Below are positions 11,001 through 21,806 of a DNA stretch of 64,000 nucleotides, one piece after another. This DNA comes from Osedax fenrisi (taxonomy: Eukaryota; Annelida; Polychaeta; Sabellida; Siboglinidae), in the NCBI GenBank assembly GCA_964019155.1, contig OZ025240.1:43710746-43774745 (forward strand). Direction: 5' to 3'. Both the position numbers and the translations under genes were made by a program. The notes below the pieces were generated by a model. It saw only the letters and a list, made by a program, of their open reading frames with translations, did no database searches and was not told where the DNA came from. The stretch's first letter is position 1. The number at the start of each line of letters is the position of its first letter.

Positions 11001-12650
11001 CGAAGCGGTGACAGTAGCACCAGCGGCCATACATGAGTCTTCTCTAGACTCCAGATCCAAATTCCTGAACATGGTAATGATTGACGCGGCCAACAAGGCA
11101 ATTGGCAAAGTCAAATGCAGTGTTAATGGGAAGGAGTGGATGTCTAGGGACATACGAGAGGCTGTGAAGAGACGAAACGCGATGAGGAGAGAAATTACGA
11201 ACAAGCGGGCTGAATGGGTTGAGGCTTGTATGACAGTGCGGGATATGATCAGAGAGATCACGGAGAACAGATGGAAGGAATTCCTCGAAGACTCTGACTC
11301 AAGTTCGAACACTCACACGATCTGGAGCACAATCAAGTCATTGAGCGGAAGGAGCACAGCAAGCATCCGGAATGAGACATTGGTCACGAGGGGAGGGAAT
11401 ACGTAACAAACAAGGCCAAAGCAGACGCCTACCTACAAAGTTACGCTGCGACCAGTAGGTTGAGTATACCCAAGGCATGCCGTATTAAGAATTCAGTGTG
11501 CCGCTCCCTACTAAGCCCAATAGTTGAGGACCCGAGCTCCATCCCATGTAAGGCAACAGAAATGTCCAACGCGATCACAAGCATTAAAGTCAAAGGTGTA
11601 CTAGGTAAGGATAAGATTCACCCAAAGCCTTGGGCCCAATCGCATCCAGCTTCAAGTTGCGCATTTTTAATGATTTATGGAAATCAGGATCTTGCCCAGC
11701 TTCATGGAGGGAGGCTATCATTGTCCCCATCCTGAAAAAGGGCAAGCCTGCAAGTCAGATCGACTCCTTCCGCCTAGTATCGCTCACATCCTGCGTGGCT
11801 AAAACCATGGAGATAATGGTGGCAAGCCGCTTCATGGCAGAGTCCAATGAGTAGTGGTGCCAGGATAAGGATATCTTTCGGACCCTCATATCATGTGAGG
11901 ATCAAGTCCTTCGCCTCTCTCAAGCAGTCAGCGACCGATTCCAGACTCGACCCGCTAAGCGATTCGTCCTCGCATTACTGGACTACAATAAGGCGTATGA
12001 CACGGTATGGCGGAATCGCTTGTTTGAGCTGATGATGGAGAAAGGCGTCTCGAGGACTATCGTCCGCTGGATCAGAGGCTTCCTATGCGACAGAAAGGCA
12101 GCAGTGCGGATCGACGGCGTTGTCGGCGCCAGCAGAAAGATGCAACAAGGAGTGCCCCATGGAGCTGTACTCTCACACCTACTATTCCTCTTCTATATTA
12201 ATGGTATTAGAGACGAAATCCCGAGCGGAGTGAGCGTCAGCATGTATGCGTAAGACATGGCGATCTGGAGCCAAGACCGAGATAAGACTGTGGCTGAGAG
12301 CAAGCTGCAAGAGGCGGTGTGCAGGGTATCATCGTGGAGTTCTCTTCACAAGCTAAAATTGAACACGTCGAAGTGTGAAGTGTCGTTCTTCACTTCCGAC
12401 ACTCATGAGGCAAAGTGGATCCCGTCGATTACCCTTAATAACCAGCCCTTCATCTTCAACAAGACTCCCACGTTCCTCGGGGTCACCTTTGACCGCTCGA
12501 TGACCTTTCGGCCATATATCGACTCTGTCAAGCTCAGAGTGATATCCAGGACCCGGATATTATCCTCCCTGTCATCCAAAGATTGGGGATGAGGCGACGG
12601 GTCAGACTTAGCAGAGATCCGTCGAATCCTGAACTCGCTTTAGCGGCAAA
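10954..12650 (+). pseudogene. Element F: linker and reverse transcriptase, unit 1
   Basis: The linker (GKVKCSVNGKEWMSRDIREA...WKEFLEDSD) is open from 10,954 but is cut by a frameshift near 11,390 found only in unit 1. The RT continues with GKDKIHP, ASWREAIIVPILKKGK, SLTSCVAKTME, CEDQVLRLSQ, ALLDYNKAYDTVW, MQQGVPHGAVLSHLLFLFYING and MYA-stop-DMAIW. The stop (12,251-12,253) replaces the first Asp of the YADD box, so the enzyme is dead. PTFLGVTFDRSMTF marks the thumb. Several frameshifts occur. Confidence 0.85.
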
Positions 12651-12897
12651 GGATTGTGATATAACCTTCAAGATATCCAAAGCCTTCACGAAGAGAGAGA
12701 CGATGGACCCGGCCATAAGCCACGTAAGAATGGTTTTTAACGGCAAGCGAGCCCCAGTCTCTCTCTCTAGAAAGGATTCGGTCCTCCTAGCCCATCTCCG
12801 CAGTGGCCACTGCCACAAGCTGGCAGCATACTGCAAAATTGTCAATGCCGACTTCTCTGCGACCTGTCAAGCTGACTCTAAATCCCTCGAAATGTGA
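12583..12897 (+). pseudogene. Element F: displaced C-terminal cysteine/histidine region, unit 1
   Basis: The codons VSLSRKDSVLLAHLRSGHCH and KLAAYCKIVN match the segment that follows RNase H in elements G and F' (LLAQLRSGHCHTLAAYRNVV). Here it comes directly after the RT thumb, so the rest of the thumb and all of RNase H have been deleted between about 12,640 and 12,650. At about 12,873 it runs straight into a second RT thumb. This is the middle piece of a mosaic. Confidence 0.8.
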
Positions 12898-13821
12898 ATC
12901 CACACTCTTCTCAACATGCCCTGGTGAGGCTAAATGGTCCCTCGAGATTACATTAAACGGTCAGACCCTCAAAGTAAACCCCACCCCTACTTTCCTTGGC
13001 GTCACTTTCGACCGCACACTGACCTTCAGCCAGCATGCAGTCCAGACAAAAGCCAGAATTATGAAAAGAATACGAATTCTATCAGCACTGGCTTCCAAGG
13101 ACTGGGGATGTAGCAGAACTGATTTACTCCGCATCTACCACGCCATAATACACAGCGTCTTGAACTACTGTGCTCCCACCTGGCAACCGTGGTTAGCAAA
13201 AAGCAACGTCTCCCTATTGGAAAGAGTCCAAAATAGAGCCCTACGCGCGCTAACCGGACAACTATCTGACACACCCCTACAATGCCTACGACTAGAAGCC
13301 GGTATCACCTCTTTTGAGACAACGATCAAGCGGAACAGCGCCGTCGCATGGGAAAAGTCCGCCAGACTTCCCTGGTCAAATCCGAGAAGATTACTCTTTG
13401 AGTCTCCGGTCTTTCATCGATGGAAACGTAATTCGTGGAGCGACATGGCTGAAGAAGAATGCAACAAACTCGGCTTGAACGACCTCAGTAGAACACCTCT
13501 TCCAGGCCCTGGACTTGCTCCATGGCACTGGATGTCAAACGGCAGACTGAAAATAAATCCCACCCTGATGAACAACTCTAAGAAAAATGAAAGCAAAGAA
13601 GCACAAATCGCAGACGCCATCTCATCTATCGTTCACCTCGGCTCAGCACCCATTACCATCTACACCGATGGCTCGGCGGAAGCCGGCCTAAAGAATGGAG
13701 GCAGCGCTGCGGTCATTACTACGGGACCACCCAGCGATCCGACAATCATAGAAACCATCATCAGGAAAGGAAGCCTTTGGACGTCGTCTTACGAGACAGA
13801 AGTCACGGCACTGTTAATGGC
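12873..13821 (+). pseudogene. Element F: second RT thumb and RNase H, cut by the duplication junction
   Basis: The frame starts within an RT thumb (LNPSKCESTLFSTCPGEAKW, PTFLGVTFDRTLTF, IHSVLNYCAPTWQPWLAKS) and enters RNase H with IYTDGSAEAGLKNGG (first Asp) and SSYETEVTALLMA (Glu). At 13,822 it is severed by the tandem-duplication junction and ends in unrelated codons at 13,850-13,852. The intact continuation is in unit 2 at 22,731. Confidence 0.85.
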
Positions 13822-14285
13822 GAAAATAGAACGAATTAAAAGCAACATATGAAAAGAAAGAAAGAAAAACAAAAATAATACTACGAAAGAGCTATAAGGA
13901 ACTAAAAAGATATTTATCCAGAAGATGAAATGCTCATCAAACTACTGGGAAAGAACATATGGATCAAGGGTGAATGTAAACAAGAGGTAAACACACGAAG
14001 CTATAAAATAGAAGTAGAAAACGCTGAATATATCAGAAACAGAAAAGATATTTAGATTTCAAAGAAGGAAGAAGGATAGAGGTTAGTTGAAAAAACAACA
14101 GAGACACCAGAAGAGATATACAAACATAATAATAGACCGACAAGACATAGATGGTTGCCAGCAAAACTATGTGGTGGCAACATAAACTAAATGTAGAAGA
14201 AAAATAAAGGTAGCGGTTATAGTCAAAATTATATTAATACTCTTATATAAATATATCTATATATATTATTTTATTGTTATAGTAT

Positions 14286-14316
<31 letters not shown>

Positions 14317-14458
14317 TATTTTATTGTTATGCTCTTATAAATAAATATATATATATATATATATATTATACCAAAGTTATTTATATACCATATTATTATA
14401 GCGCACACCATGTAACAGTTAACCATGTGAGGCTGTAGTAGTATTCTAGTACTACGGT
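13822..14458 (+). pseudogene. Element C integrase tail and AT-rich 3' region, unit 2
   Basis: This copies 4,906-5,548. It begins with the integrase C-terminal codons that follow RENR in element C, then the GPY/F-like remnant (YYERAIRN, RSYKIEVENAEY) and three TA tracts shorter in total by six bases than in unit 1. It has no upstream integrase of its own, because the duplication began inside the domain. Confidence 0.85.
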
Positions 14459-14622
14459 AAAGAAAAGGGGATGTAATGAAATACTTATGTTCCCTCCCAT
14501 TGTCAATAAGTTAGGTGACTGCAAATACATAATTCAATGACGAGTTCAATAATAAACTTAATAACATAAACATACTAATTATATAGTATATCAATTATTC
14601 TAATTAAGAATTAAGAATTACA
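14459..14622 (+). repeat. Polypurine tract and probable LTR of element C, unit 2
   Basis: This copies 5,549-5,712, with the purine run aaagaaaagggga followed by TGTAATG. It differs by one base in cattctaatt/catactaatt. It arose by segmental duplication, not by retrotransposition, so it gives no independent LTR boundary. Confidence 0.45.
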
Positions 14623-14689
14623 CTACAAGGTTAATCTTAGAATATCAGAAGAAGAATTGGCATAAAGCCAAAACCATAGAACATATGAA

Positions 14690-15085
14690 GATGCCCATGT
14701 TCATCAAATAACAAAGTCAACGAAAAGTAACTATAAAAAGAAACATGATACACACAAAAAAACTATCAAAATGTAAATTATATGGAAAAGAACACTTATG
14801 GAAAAAAGAATTATGCACAGCATATAACAAAACGTGAAAAACTTAACCAATTTAAAAATCAATGTCGGAATACTCAAACCGAAGTAACAAATTATACATA
14901 TATGCAATAAAAGAGAATAATGTTGCCAGCATTAATGATATATCAAAGGAAGAAAGGGTTACTCTAGATACGAAATTTGGAGCGTAAACGTTACAAATTG
15001 ATATAGGTGCTACTTGTAAAATAATACCAGTACATACATATATACAATTAACAGGATATATACTGTATACAGTGAACTAAATCTT
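14690..15085 (+). pseudogene. Element D': zinc knuckle and protease relic, unit 2
   Basis: This copies 5,780-6,175. It differs by ggagcgtaaacg instead of ggagcgataacg near 14,982; the two substitutions create a TAA just before the LQIDIGATC protease motif, so this copy is broken in a place where unit 1 is open. Post-duplication decay is the simplest reading. Confidence 0.6.
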
Positions 15086-15270
15086 ATAAAGATATCCAAA
15101 GTAAAGATTCTGTCTTTGGAGAAAGAACTTGGCATGTCTTGGTGAAATAATTTTGGAAGTAACCAGAAAAATATCAAATACTTGATTCGTGGACAATAAA
15201 GCATGACATAAATTAGAATTACTACACATTTTGACAACGATGCAATAAATGTGATATAGAAAGAACATGC

Positions 15271-15885
15271 AGATACATTAACTAGAAACGAACTAATAAA
15301 ATATTGCAGTGAAGTAATTAACGAAAGAGTAGGGATTCTGGAAGGCAAATATAAGATACAATTGAAGGATGAAAATAAGTCAGTTAAGCATGCGAAACGA
15401 AGAGTTGCTATATCCATACAAGCAGAAGTAATAGATAAGCTTGATGAACTCGAAAACAAAGATATAATACGGAAAGTGATAACACCTACACCATGAATAT
15501 CATCAATAGTTATAGTAAAGACGAAATATGGTCAAATTCGTATATGTTTAGATTTTAAAGATCTAAATGAATCAATAGAACGAGAAAACTACCCGTTACC
15601 AACGATTGGAGAGATTGCGACAAAGTTAAATAAAGCAAGAGTATTCACTGTCCTGGACGTAACAATTGGATTTTGGCATGTCAAATTAGAGGAAGAATCA
15701 AGTTACCTCAGAATTTTAATACACCTTTCGGAAGATATAGATGGGTTAGAATTCCATTTGGATTATGTTCAGCACCTGAAGTTTTTCAAAGAAAAATGAA
15801 TGAACTAATCGAAGGTCTAACAGGAATTTAAATCATAGTAGATGATTTCGTAGCTGATTTTTTAGCTGTGTTAATACAACAAAAG
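15271..15885 (+). pseudogene. pol: Element D': reverse transcriptase, unit 2
   Basis: It has the same domain order and the same inherited lesions as unit 1: TGA in place of Trp before ISS and the frameshift before TPFGRYRW. ICLDFKDLN, VFTVLDV and IIVDDFVA are all present. A few private substitutions are visible, for example in the codons after CATCA (15,505) and at ctcagaatttta versus ctcataatttta. Confidence 0.8.
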
Positions 15886-16249
15886 AAGCTAATATAGATC
15901 ATGATGATAACTTAAGAAGATTTATAATGTATGTCAATAGAAGAACATAAATTTAAATATAGATAAGTTCAATCTAAGAGAAATACATGTAACATATATT
16001 GGACACACATTATCAGGTGAGGGAGTTCAACCAGGACAAGACAAAGTCAAATCAATACTTCAAATTCTAACTCCAAAAGATCCGACAGAAATCAAGAGAT
16101 TCGTCGGAATGGTACAATATCTAGATACATTTATAGATAGATAGAATGCAAGAACAGTACATCTAAGAAAAGTATTGCATAAATATATACCATTGAATTG
16201 GACAGAGAAATAAGAAGAAGAAATAAGGATTTGAAGAAAGCAGTAACAA

Positions 16250-16708
16250 CAACACCAGTACTTAGATATTATGATGTGAATAAATAAGTTCTAATTCAAT
16301 GTGATGCCTCAAAATATGGACTGGGAGCAGTAATAATGCAAGAAAATCGAGCAGTAGCATATACCTCAAAAACTTTAACAGAAATGAAAGTTACATATGC
16401 AAAAATTTAGAAAGAGATGTTGGCGATAGTCTTTGCATGTGAGAAATATCGTCAATATATATATGGAAACCACACATATGTATTTATACATATGTGTGGT
16501 TTCCATATATATATATATATATATATATAAATTAATACGGATCACAAACCACTTATTAGATTACTCTATAAATGATATATCGACAAGGTTACAAAATATG
16601 AGACTTATACTTCAGCAATACGACATAATATTAACATGTATACCAGAAAAGGATATACCAATACCAGATACATTATCAAGATATGCACAAATACAAATAG
16701 AAAAATAG
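16250..16708 (+). pseudogene. Element D': RNase H with the same palindrome, unit 2
   Basis: CDASKYGLGAVIMQENR through DTLSRYA are as in unit 1, including the foldback at 16,453-16,512 and a TA run two bases shorter. The shared palindrome shows it existed before the block duplicated. Confidence 0.8.
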
Positions 16709-16907
16709 GATATAATACCTGAAGTAGTTTCAACCATAACACTAGCCATAACAGAGACTAGAAGAGATAGAATTATAGAGGAAACTGAGAATGATAGAGT
16801 ATTTATGAAAATATTAGAGCTTACGGAATCAGGATGGCCGAAAAAGAATGAAATTCTAGAAATATTTATACCATATTATAGCATAAGAATTATGATAACA
16901 CATACAG

Positions 16908-17929
16908 AATGAATACTATTTAAAGATCAAATTATAATGATACCGAGTAAGCTACGTGAAGAAATGATTCAACAGGCTCATTCAGCTCATAGTGGAATTG
17001 GTACATGTAGAAGACGACTAAAAGACATTATGTATTGGCCTGGCATGAATAAGGATATAGAACAATATATACAGATATGTGAATCTTGTATACAAAATAA
17101 ATAACAGAAATTCAGAACATGAAAGATACACTTATACAGTATACACGGGGTGATACGCCTCGATCAGAAATTGGTATGGGTTTGTGTCGGATAGACGACC
17201 GCACATTACTTGTGGTCACTGACTACTATTTAAACTTACTATCAGTTGAAAAACTTAAAAAACCCAATTGTAATGAGGTAATAAAGATTTTACTAAAGAT
17301 GTATGCCATACAAGGAATTACACAGGAAATAATAACAGATAACGGGCCACAGTTTAGGTCCAGTTTCAAAGATGTCATGAAACAATTAGAAATCACACAT
17401 ATACCTCCAGTCCATATCACCCTCAAGAAAATGGAAAGGCAGAAAATGCCGTTAAAACAATGAAAATAATATCGAAGAAGTATAAAGGATCAGAGCCATT
17501 GGCAATACTCGAATTTAATAATACGACTACAGAAGGACTAGAGTTAAGTTCAGCAGAAATTTTATTCGGCAGAAAGTACAGAACACGTATGATAATACAA
17601 AAATAAAATTGAATACCAAGACATGATCTAAAAGAAATGGAGAAGAAAAGGGAGATTAAACTGAGAAAACAAAAAACATATTACGATAGAAGTACAAAAG
17701 ATAAATACAAGAAGAAAACGATATAATAATGAGAAAACCTGGAGAGAAAACATGGACTCGCGGTAAGTGTCTCAACGAGGAACAAAATAGATCAATCCAA
17801 ATAGAAGTGGATGATCGGATATATACAATAAATAGAATATATCTAAAACTAATAAAAAAAATAAAGAAAATGAGGAAAATAAAGATATTGAACAGAAAAC
17901 TGAAGTTAGACGTTCAGGTAGAATTATAA
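16908..17929 (+). pseudogene. Element D': integrase, unit 2
   Basis: This copies 8,000-9,021. Zinc finger (AHSAHSG, CESC), core (LLVVTDYY; IITDNGPQF; frameshift; ENGKAENAVK) and GPY/F-like tail (KPGEKTWTRGKC) are all present. One amino-acid change near the end (LDVQVEL for LDAQVEL) distinguishes it. Confidence 0.85.
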
Positions 17930-18497
17930 AGCTACCTGAACTTTTTAGATAATTACAGATGTTTTCTGTTAGGTGGTGGTTTATTTACTTATATTTAGTA
18001 TTATTATTATTAATTTTAGCATCATTTATTATTATTATATCATACTATCATATTATCATATATGATCTCTTGATACTCGGACTATTGAAAATGTACTTAT
18101 TATATAATTAAAAAACATAAGCAACTAATAATATATGTATAGTTGCTCCTTAATTATGTTTTAAAGAAAAGGAGAAATAACATATATTATATATGACATC
18201 TATGATCTGTGACTGTCAATGAATCACTTTGATACTTCCGCATATTGCCAACATAATATTTTACTACTAAATAACTTATATAAATATATATGATTATACA
18301 CATATACTAAAGGTTAGCAACATTATATATGTAATTAGTTGCCTATAAACTATAAACATAAATCGTTACCGCCACTTACACAGCATACAATATATACCTC
18401 TGATTAAATATACATCATTTACACAACATACACTACCGACTTAACATACAACACTTGTGAATCACAAATCAACCAAAATTACACCACTTATACAACA
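17930..18497. other. AT-rich spacer between D' and F', unit 2
   Basis: This copies 9,022-9,589. No gene is visible; the same purine run and acatac-rich stretch are present. Confidence 0.5.
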
Positions 18498-19141
18498 GTG
18501 AAGCTACGATTCTGCCTCCCCGCAGCGCTCTATCTCCACCTCATCGAGATGACTAAAAGAACCTTTACTTCGGCTTTACCGTCTAGGGCCCGAGGCCCGG
18601 TTGGAACGCCTCCCCCACACTCACGGGGGTTTTTCTGTGGTCTGGCCACCTACCAGCTCTGGTGGTCCGAATGCTACTGATGAGAGCTGGCGATGTTGAA
18701 GAGAACCATGCTGCAAGCCCTGCGGAAGGACGCTGAGGACCAATCAGCCGCACCTAAAATGTGGCTCGTGCATTGCGACCTCGCTCAATCAAGAGAAATG
18801 TAGCGGCCTGAGACGAGAATCGCAGACTCCAGGAAACTGGACATGCACGCCTTCTCTACCATCGACCGTACCCACACTGGTTGGACAACCGATCGGAGAC
18901 CCAAGGCTTCCAGGAACAGTCGCGTCTCAGAAGCGATGCCTGCAGTTCGAAAAAGTTGTAAGATATTCGCCCCACCCGCTCGTCTGCGTAGGATGCCGGC
19001 GTATCTGCCACAAAAGCTGCTCTAATATGTCGACAGACGGACAAAGTATGAATATATCCACTAGCTCCTTCAAAACTGCTCGACAAGCGTGAACAACAAG
19101 GGCGTGGATAGCGGAGACCGGCCCCATCGAGAAAGGCCGAT
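18498..19141 (+). pseudogene. Element F': 5' region and ORF1 relic, unit 2
   Basis: This copies 9,590-10,233. The boundary between AT-rich and GC-richer DNA is equally abrupt. The CVGCRRICHKSC zinc cluster is at 18,984-19,020. No long open frame survives. Confidence 0.5.
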
Positions 19142-19908
19142 GTGAGACGAAGAGTCTGCCTCAAAATCCTACAGTGGAACGCTAACGGAATCAGGGCCAA
19201 GATGGTAGAGCTCGAAAACCGAATAAGGAAACTCAATCTCGACATTATCATTCAGAAAACGAAGCTGAGGGCCCTGGACAAGAACCCTGCTATAAATGGC
19301 TACTCTACAGTCCGAAAAGACAGGGGCGTCGGTAGGGGTGGGTGGCTTATCTTTTTTATTAAGATATCCCCTTCACAACTATTTACAACACGTCCAGTGC
19401 CCAGAATTCCCTCCTGGAGATTCAATTGATTGAATTGAGAGCCAAACCTTTCGTCAAGACTCTACTATCTAACGTCTACTGCCCCCGTCAAGAGGAGAAA
19501 ACCATGTTAACGAGTTTGAGATGTCGGAACTGCCTCACGACCGGAACTCGATAACAGGGGGCGATATAAACGTACATAGTCAAATGTGGGACATATGGTA
19601 AATTTAAGACTCCCTGGGATCGAATCTCGAAGAGTGGCTGATGGAAACATATTTCTACATCGCGAACGACGGAGCCGCAACAAGGACCAAAATAGGCACT
19701 GGAGGCAGCAGCGCGCCCGATGTGACCCTCGTTCACAGCAGTTGGTTGGATCGAGTGGAGTGGAGCACGACCGAATGCCTAGGCTCGGATCACCTCCACA
19801 TACTCATCACCGTTGACTGTCAGGTGACAACGCTTAACGCCCCATCCCGTACCGAACTCAAATGGAACTGGAATCTGCTAACTTCCAATTATTTGCAGAA
19901 TCGGTAGA
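19142..19908 (+). pseudogene. Element F': apurinic-type endonuclease, unit 2
   Basis: This is the same set of fragments as in unit 1: LQWNANGIRAKM, IIIQKTKL (catalytic Glu lost), GGDINVHSQMWD and GSDHLHILI. Substitutions such as SVPHLT-coding versus YVPHLT-coding on the opposite strand near 19,596 distinguish it. It is non-functional. Confidence 0.8.
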
Positions 19909-21560
19909 CGAAGCGGTGACAGTAGCACCAGCGGCCATACATGAGTCTTCTCTAGACTCCAGATCCAAATTCCTGAACATGGTAATGATTGACGCGGCCA
20001 ACAAGGCAATTGGCAAAGTCAAATGCAGTGTTAATGGGAAGGAGTGGATGTCTAGGGACATACGAGAGGCTGTGAAGAGAAGAAACGCGATGAGGAGAGA
20101 AATTACGAACAAGCGGGCTGAATGGGTTGAGGCTTGTATGACAGTGCGGGATATGATCAGAGAGATCACGGAGAACAGATGGAAGGAATTCCTCGAAGAC
20201 TCTGACTCAAGTTCGAACACTCACACGATCTGGAGCACAATCAAGTCATTGAGCGGAAGGAGCACAGCAAGCATCCGGAATGAGACATTGGTCCACGAGG
20301 GGAGGGAATACGTAACAAACAAGGCCAAAGCAGACGCCTACCTACAAAGTTACGCTGCGACCAGTAGGTTGAGTATACCCAAGGCATGCCGTATTAAGAA
20401 TTCAGTGTGCCGCTCCCTACTAAGCCCAATAGTTGAGGACCCGAGCTCCATCCCATGTAAGGCAACAGAAATGTCCAACGCGATCACAAGCATTAAAGTC
20501 AAAGGTGTGCTAGGTAAGGATAAGATTCACCCAAAGCCTTGGGCCCAATCGCATCCAGCTTCAAGTTGCGCATTTTTAATGATTTATGGAAATCAGGATC
20601 TTGCCCAGCTTCATGAAGGGAGGCTATCATTGTCCCCATCCTGAAAAAGGGCAAGCCTGCAAGTCAGATCGACTCCTTCCGCCTAGTATCGCTCACATCC
20701 TGCGTGGCTAAAACCATGGAGATAATGGTGGCAAGCCGCTTCATGGCAGAGTCCAATGAGTAGTGGTGCCAGGATAAGGATATCTTTCGGACCCTCATAT
20801 CATGTGAGGATCAAGTCCTTCGCCTCTCTCAAGCAGTCAGCGACCGATTCCAGACTCGACCCGCTAAGCGATTCGTCCTCGCATTACTGGACTACAATAA
20901 GGCGTATGACACGGTATTGCGGAATCGCTTGTTTGAGCTGATGATGGAGAAAGGCGTCTCGAGGACTATCGTCCGCTGGATCAGAGGCTTCCTATGCGAC
21001 AGAAAGGCAGCAGTGCGGATCGACGGCGTTGTCGGCGCCAGCAGAAAGATGCAACAAGGAGTGCCCCATGGAGCTGTACTCTCACACCTACTATTCCTCT
21101 TCTATATTAATGGTATTAGAGACGAAGTCCCGAGCGGAGTGAGCGTCAGCATGTATGCGTAAGACATGGCGATCTGGAGCCAAGACCGAGATAAGACTGT
21201 GGCTGAGAGCAAGCTGCAAGAGGCGGTGTGCAGGGTATCATCGTGGAGTTCTCTTCACAAGCTAAAATTGAACACGTCGAAGTGTGAAGTGTCGTTCTTC
21301 ACTTCCGACACTCATGAGGCAAAGTGGATCCCGTCGATTACCCTTAATAACCAGCCCTTCATCTTCAACAAGACTCCCACGTTCCTCGGGGTCACCTTTG
21401 ACCGCTCGATGACCTTTCGGCCATATATCGACTCTGTCAAGCTCAGAGTGATATCCAGGACCCGGATATTATCCTCCCTGTCATCCAAAGATTGGGGATG
21501 AGGCGTCGGGTCAGACTTAGCAGAGATCCGTCGAATCCTGAACTCGCTTTAGCGGCAACG
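19862..21560 (+). pseudogene. Element F': linker and reverse transcriptase, unit 2
   Basis: Here the linker stays open from 19,862 to 20,644 because the cac triplet near 20,292 is complete; unit 1 lacks one base there. RT blocks follow as in unit 1, including ALLDYNKAYDTVL (VW in unit 1), MQQGVPHGAVLSHLLF and MYA-stop-DMAIW with the stop at 21,160-21,162. The shared stop shows the RT was dead before the duplication. Confidence 0.85.
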
Positions 21561-21806
21561 GATTGTGATATAACCTTCAAGATATCCAAAGCCTTCACGA
21601 AGAGAGAGACGATGGACCCGGCCATAAGCCACGTAAGAATGGTTTTTAACGGCAAGCGAGCCCCAGTCTCTCTCTCTAGAAAGGATTCGGTCCTCCTAGC
21701 CCATCTCCGCAGTGGCCACTGCCACAAGCTGGCAGCATACTGCAAAATTGTCAATGCCGACTTCTCTGCGACCTGTCAAGCTGACTCTAAATCCCTCGAA
21801 ATGTGA
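21492..21806 (+). pseudogene. Element F': displaced C-terminal cysteine/histidine region, unit 2
   Basis: VSLSRKDSVLLAHLRSGHCH and KLAAYCKIVN follow directly on the RT thumb, as in unit 1. The mosaic joint to a second RT thumb lies near 21,782. Confidence 0.8.

Larger units (their letters stand above)
4906..13821 (+). repeat. Tandem segmental duplication, unit 1 (8,916 bp)
   Basis: The block from the end of element C through elements D and F recurs immediately downstream. The offset between units is 8,916 bases at the start, 8,910 after the (TA)n tracts near 5.4 kb, 8,908 after the TA tract near 7.6 kb and 8,909 after a one-base indel near 11,390. These changes account for the whole alignment. 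The start is fixed by gaaaatagaacgaat at 4,906 recurring at 13,822. Confidence 0.92.

Noticed and set aside
5562..14622. Two LTRs (5,562 and 14,472) as the ends of one complete LTR element
   Set aside because: The second is the tandem-duplication copy of the first; flanking sequence outside the supposed LTRs is also duplicated.
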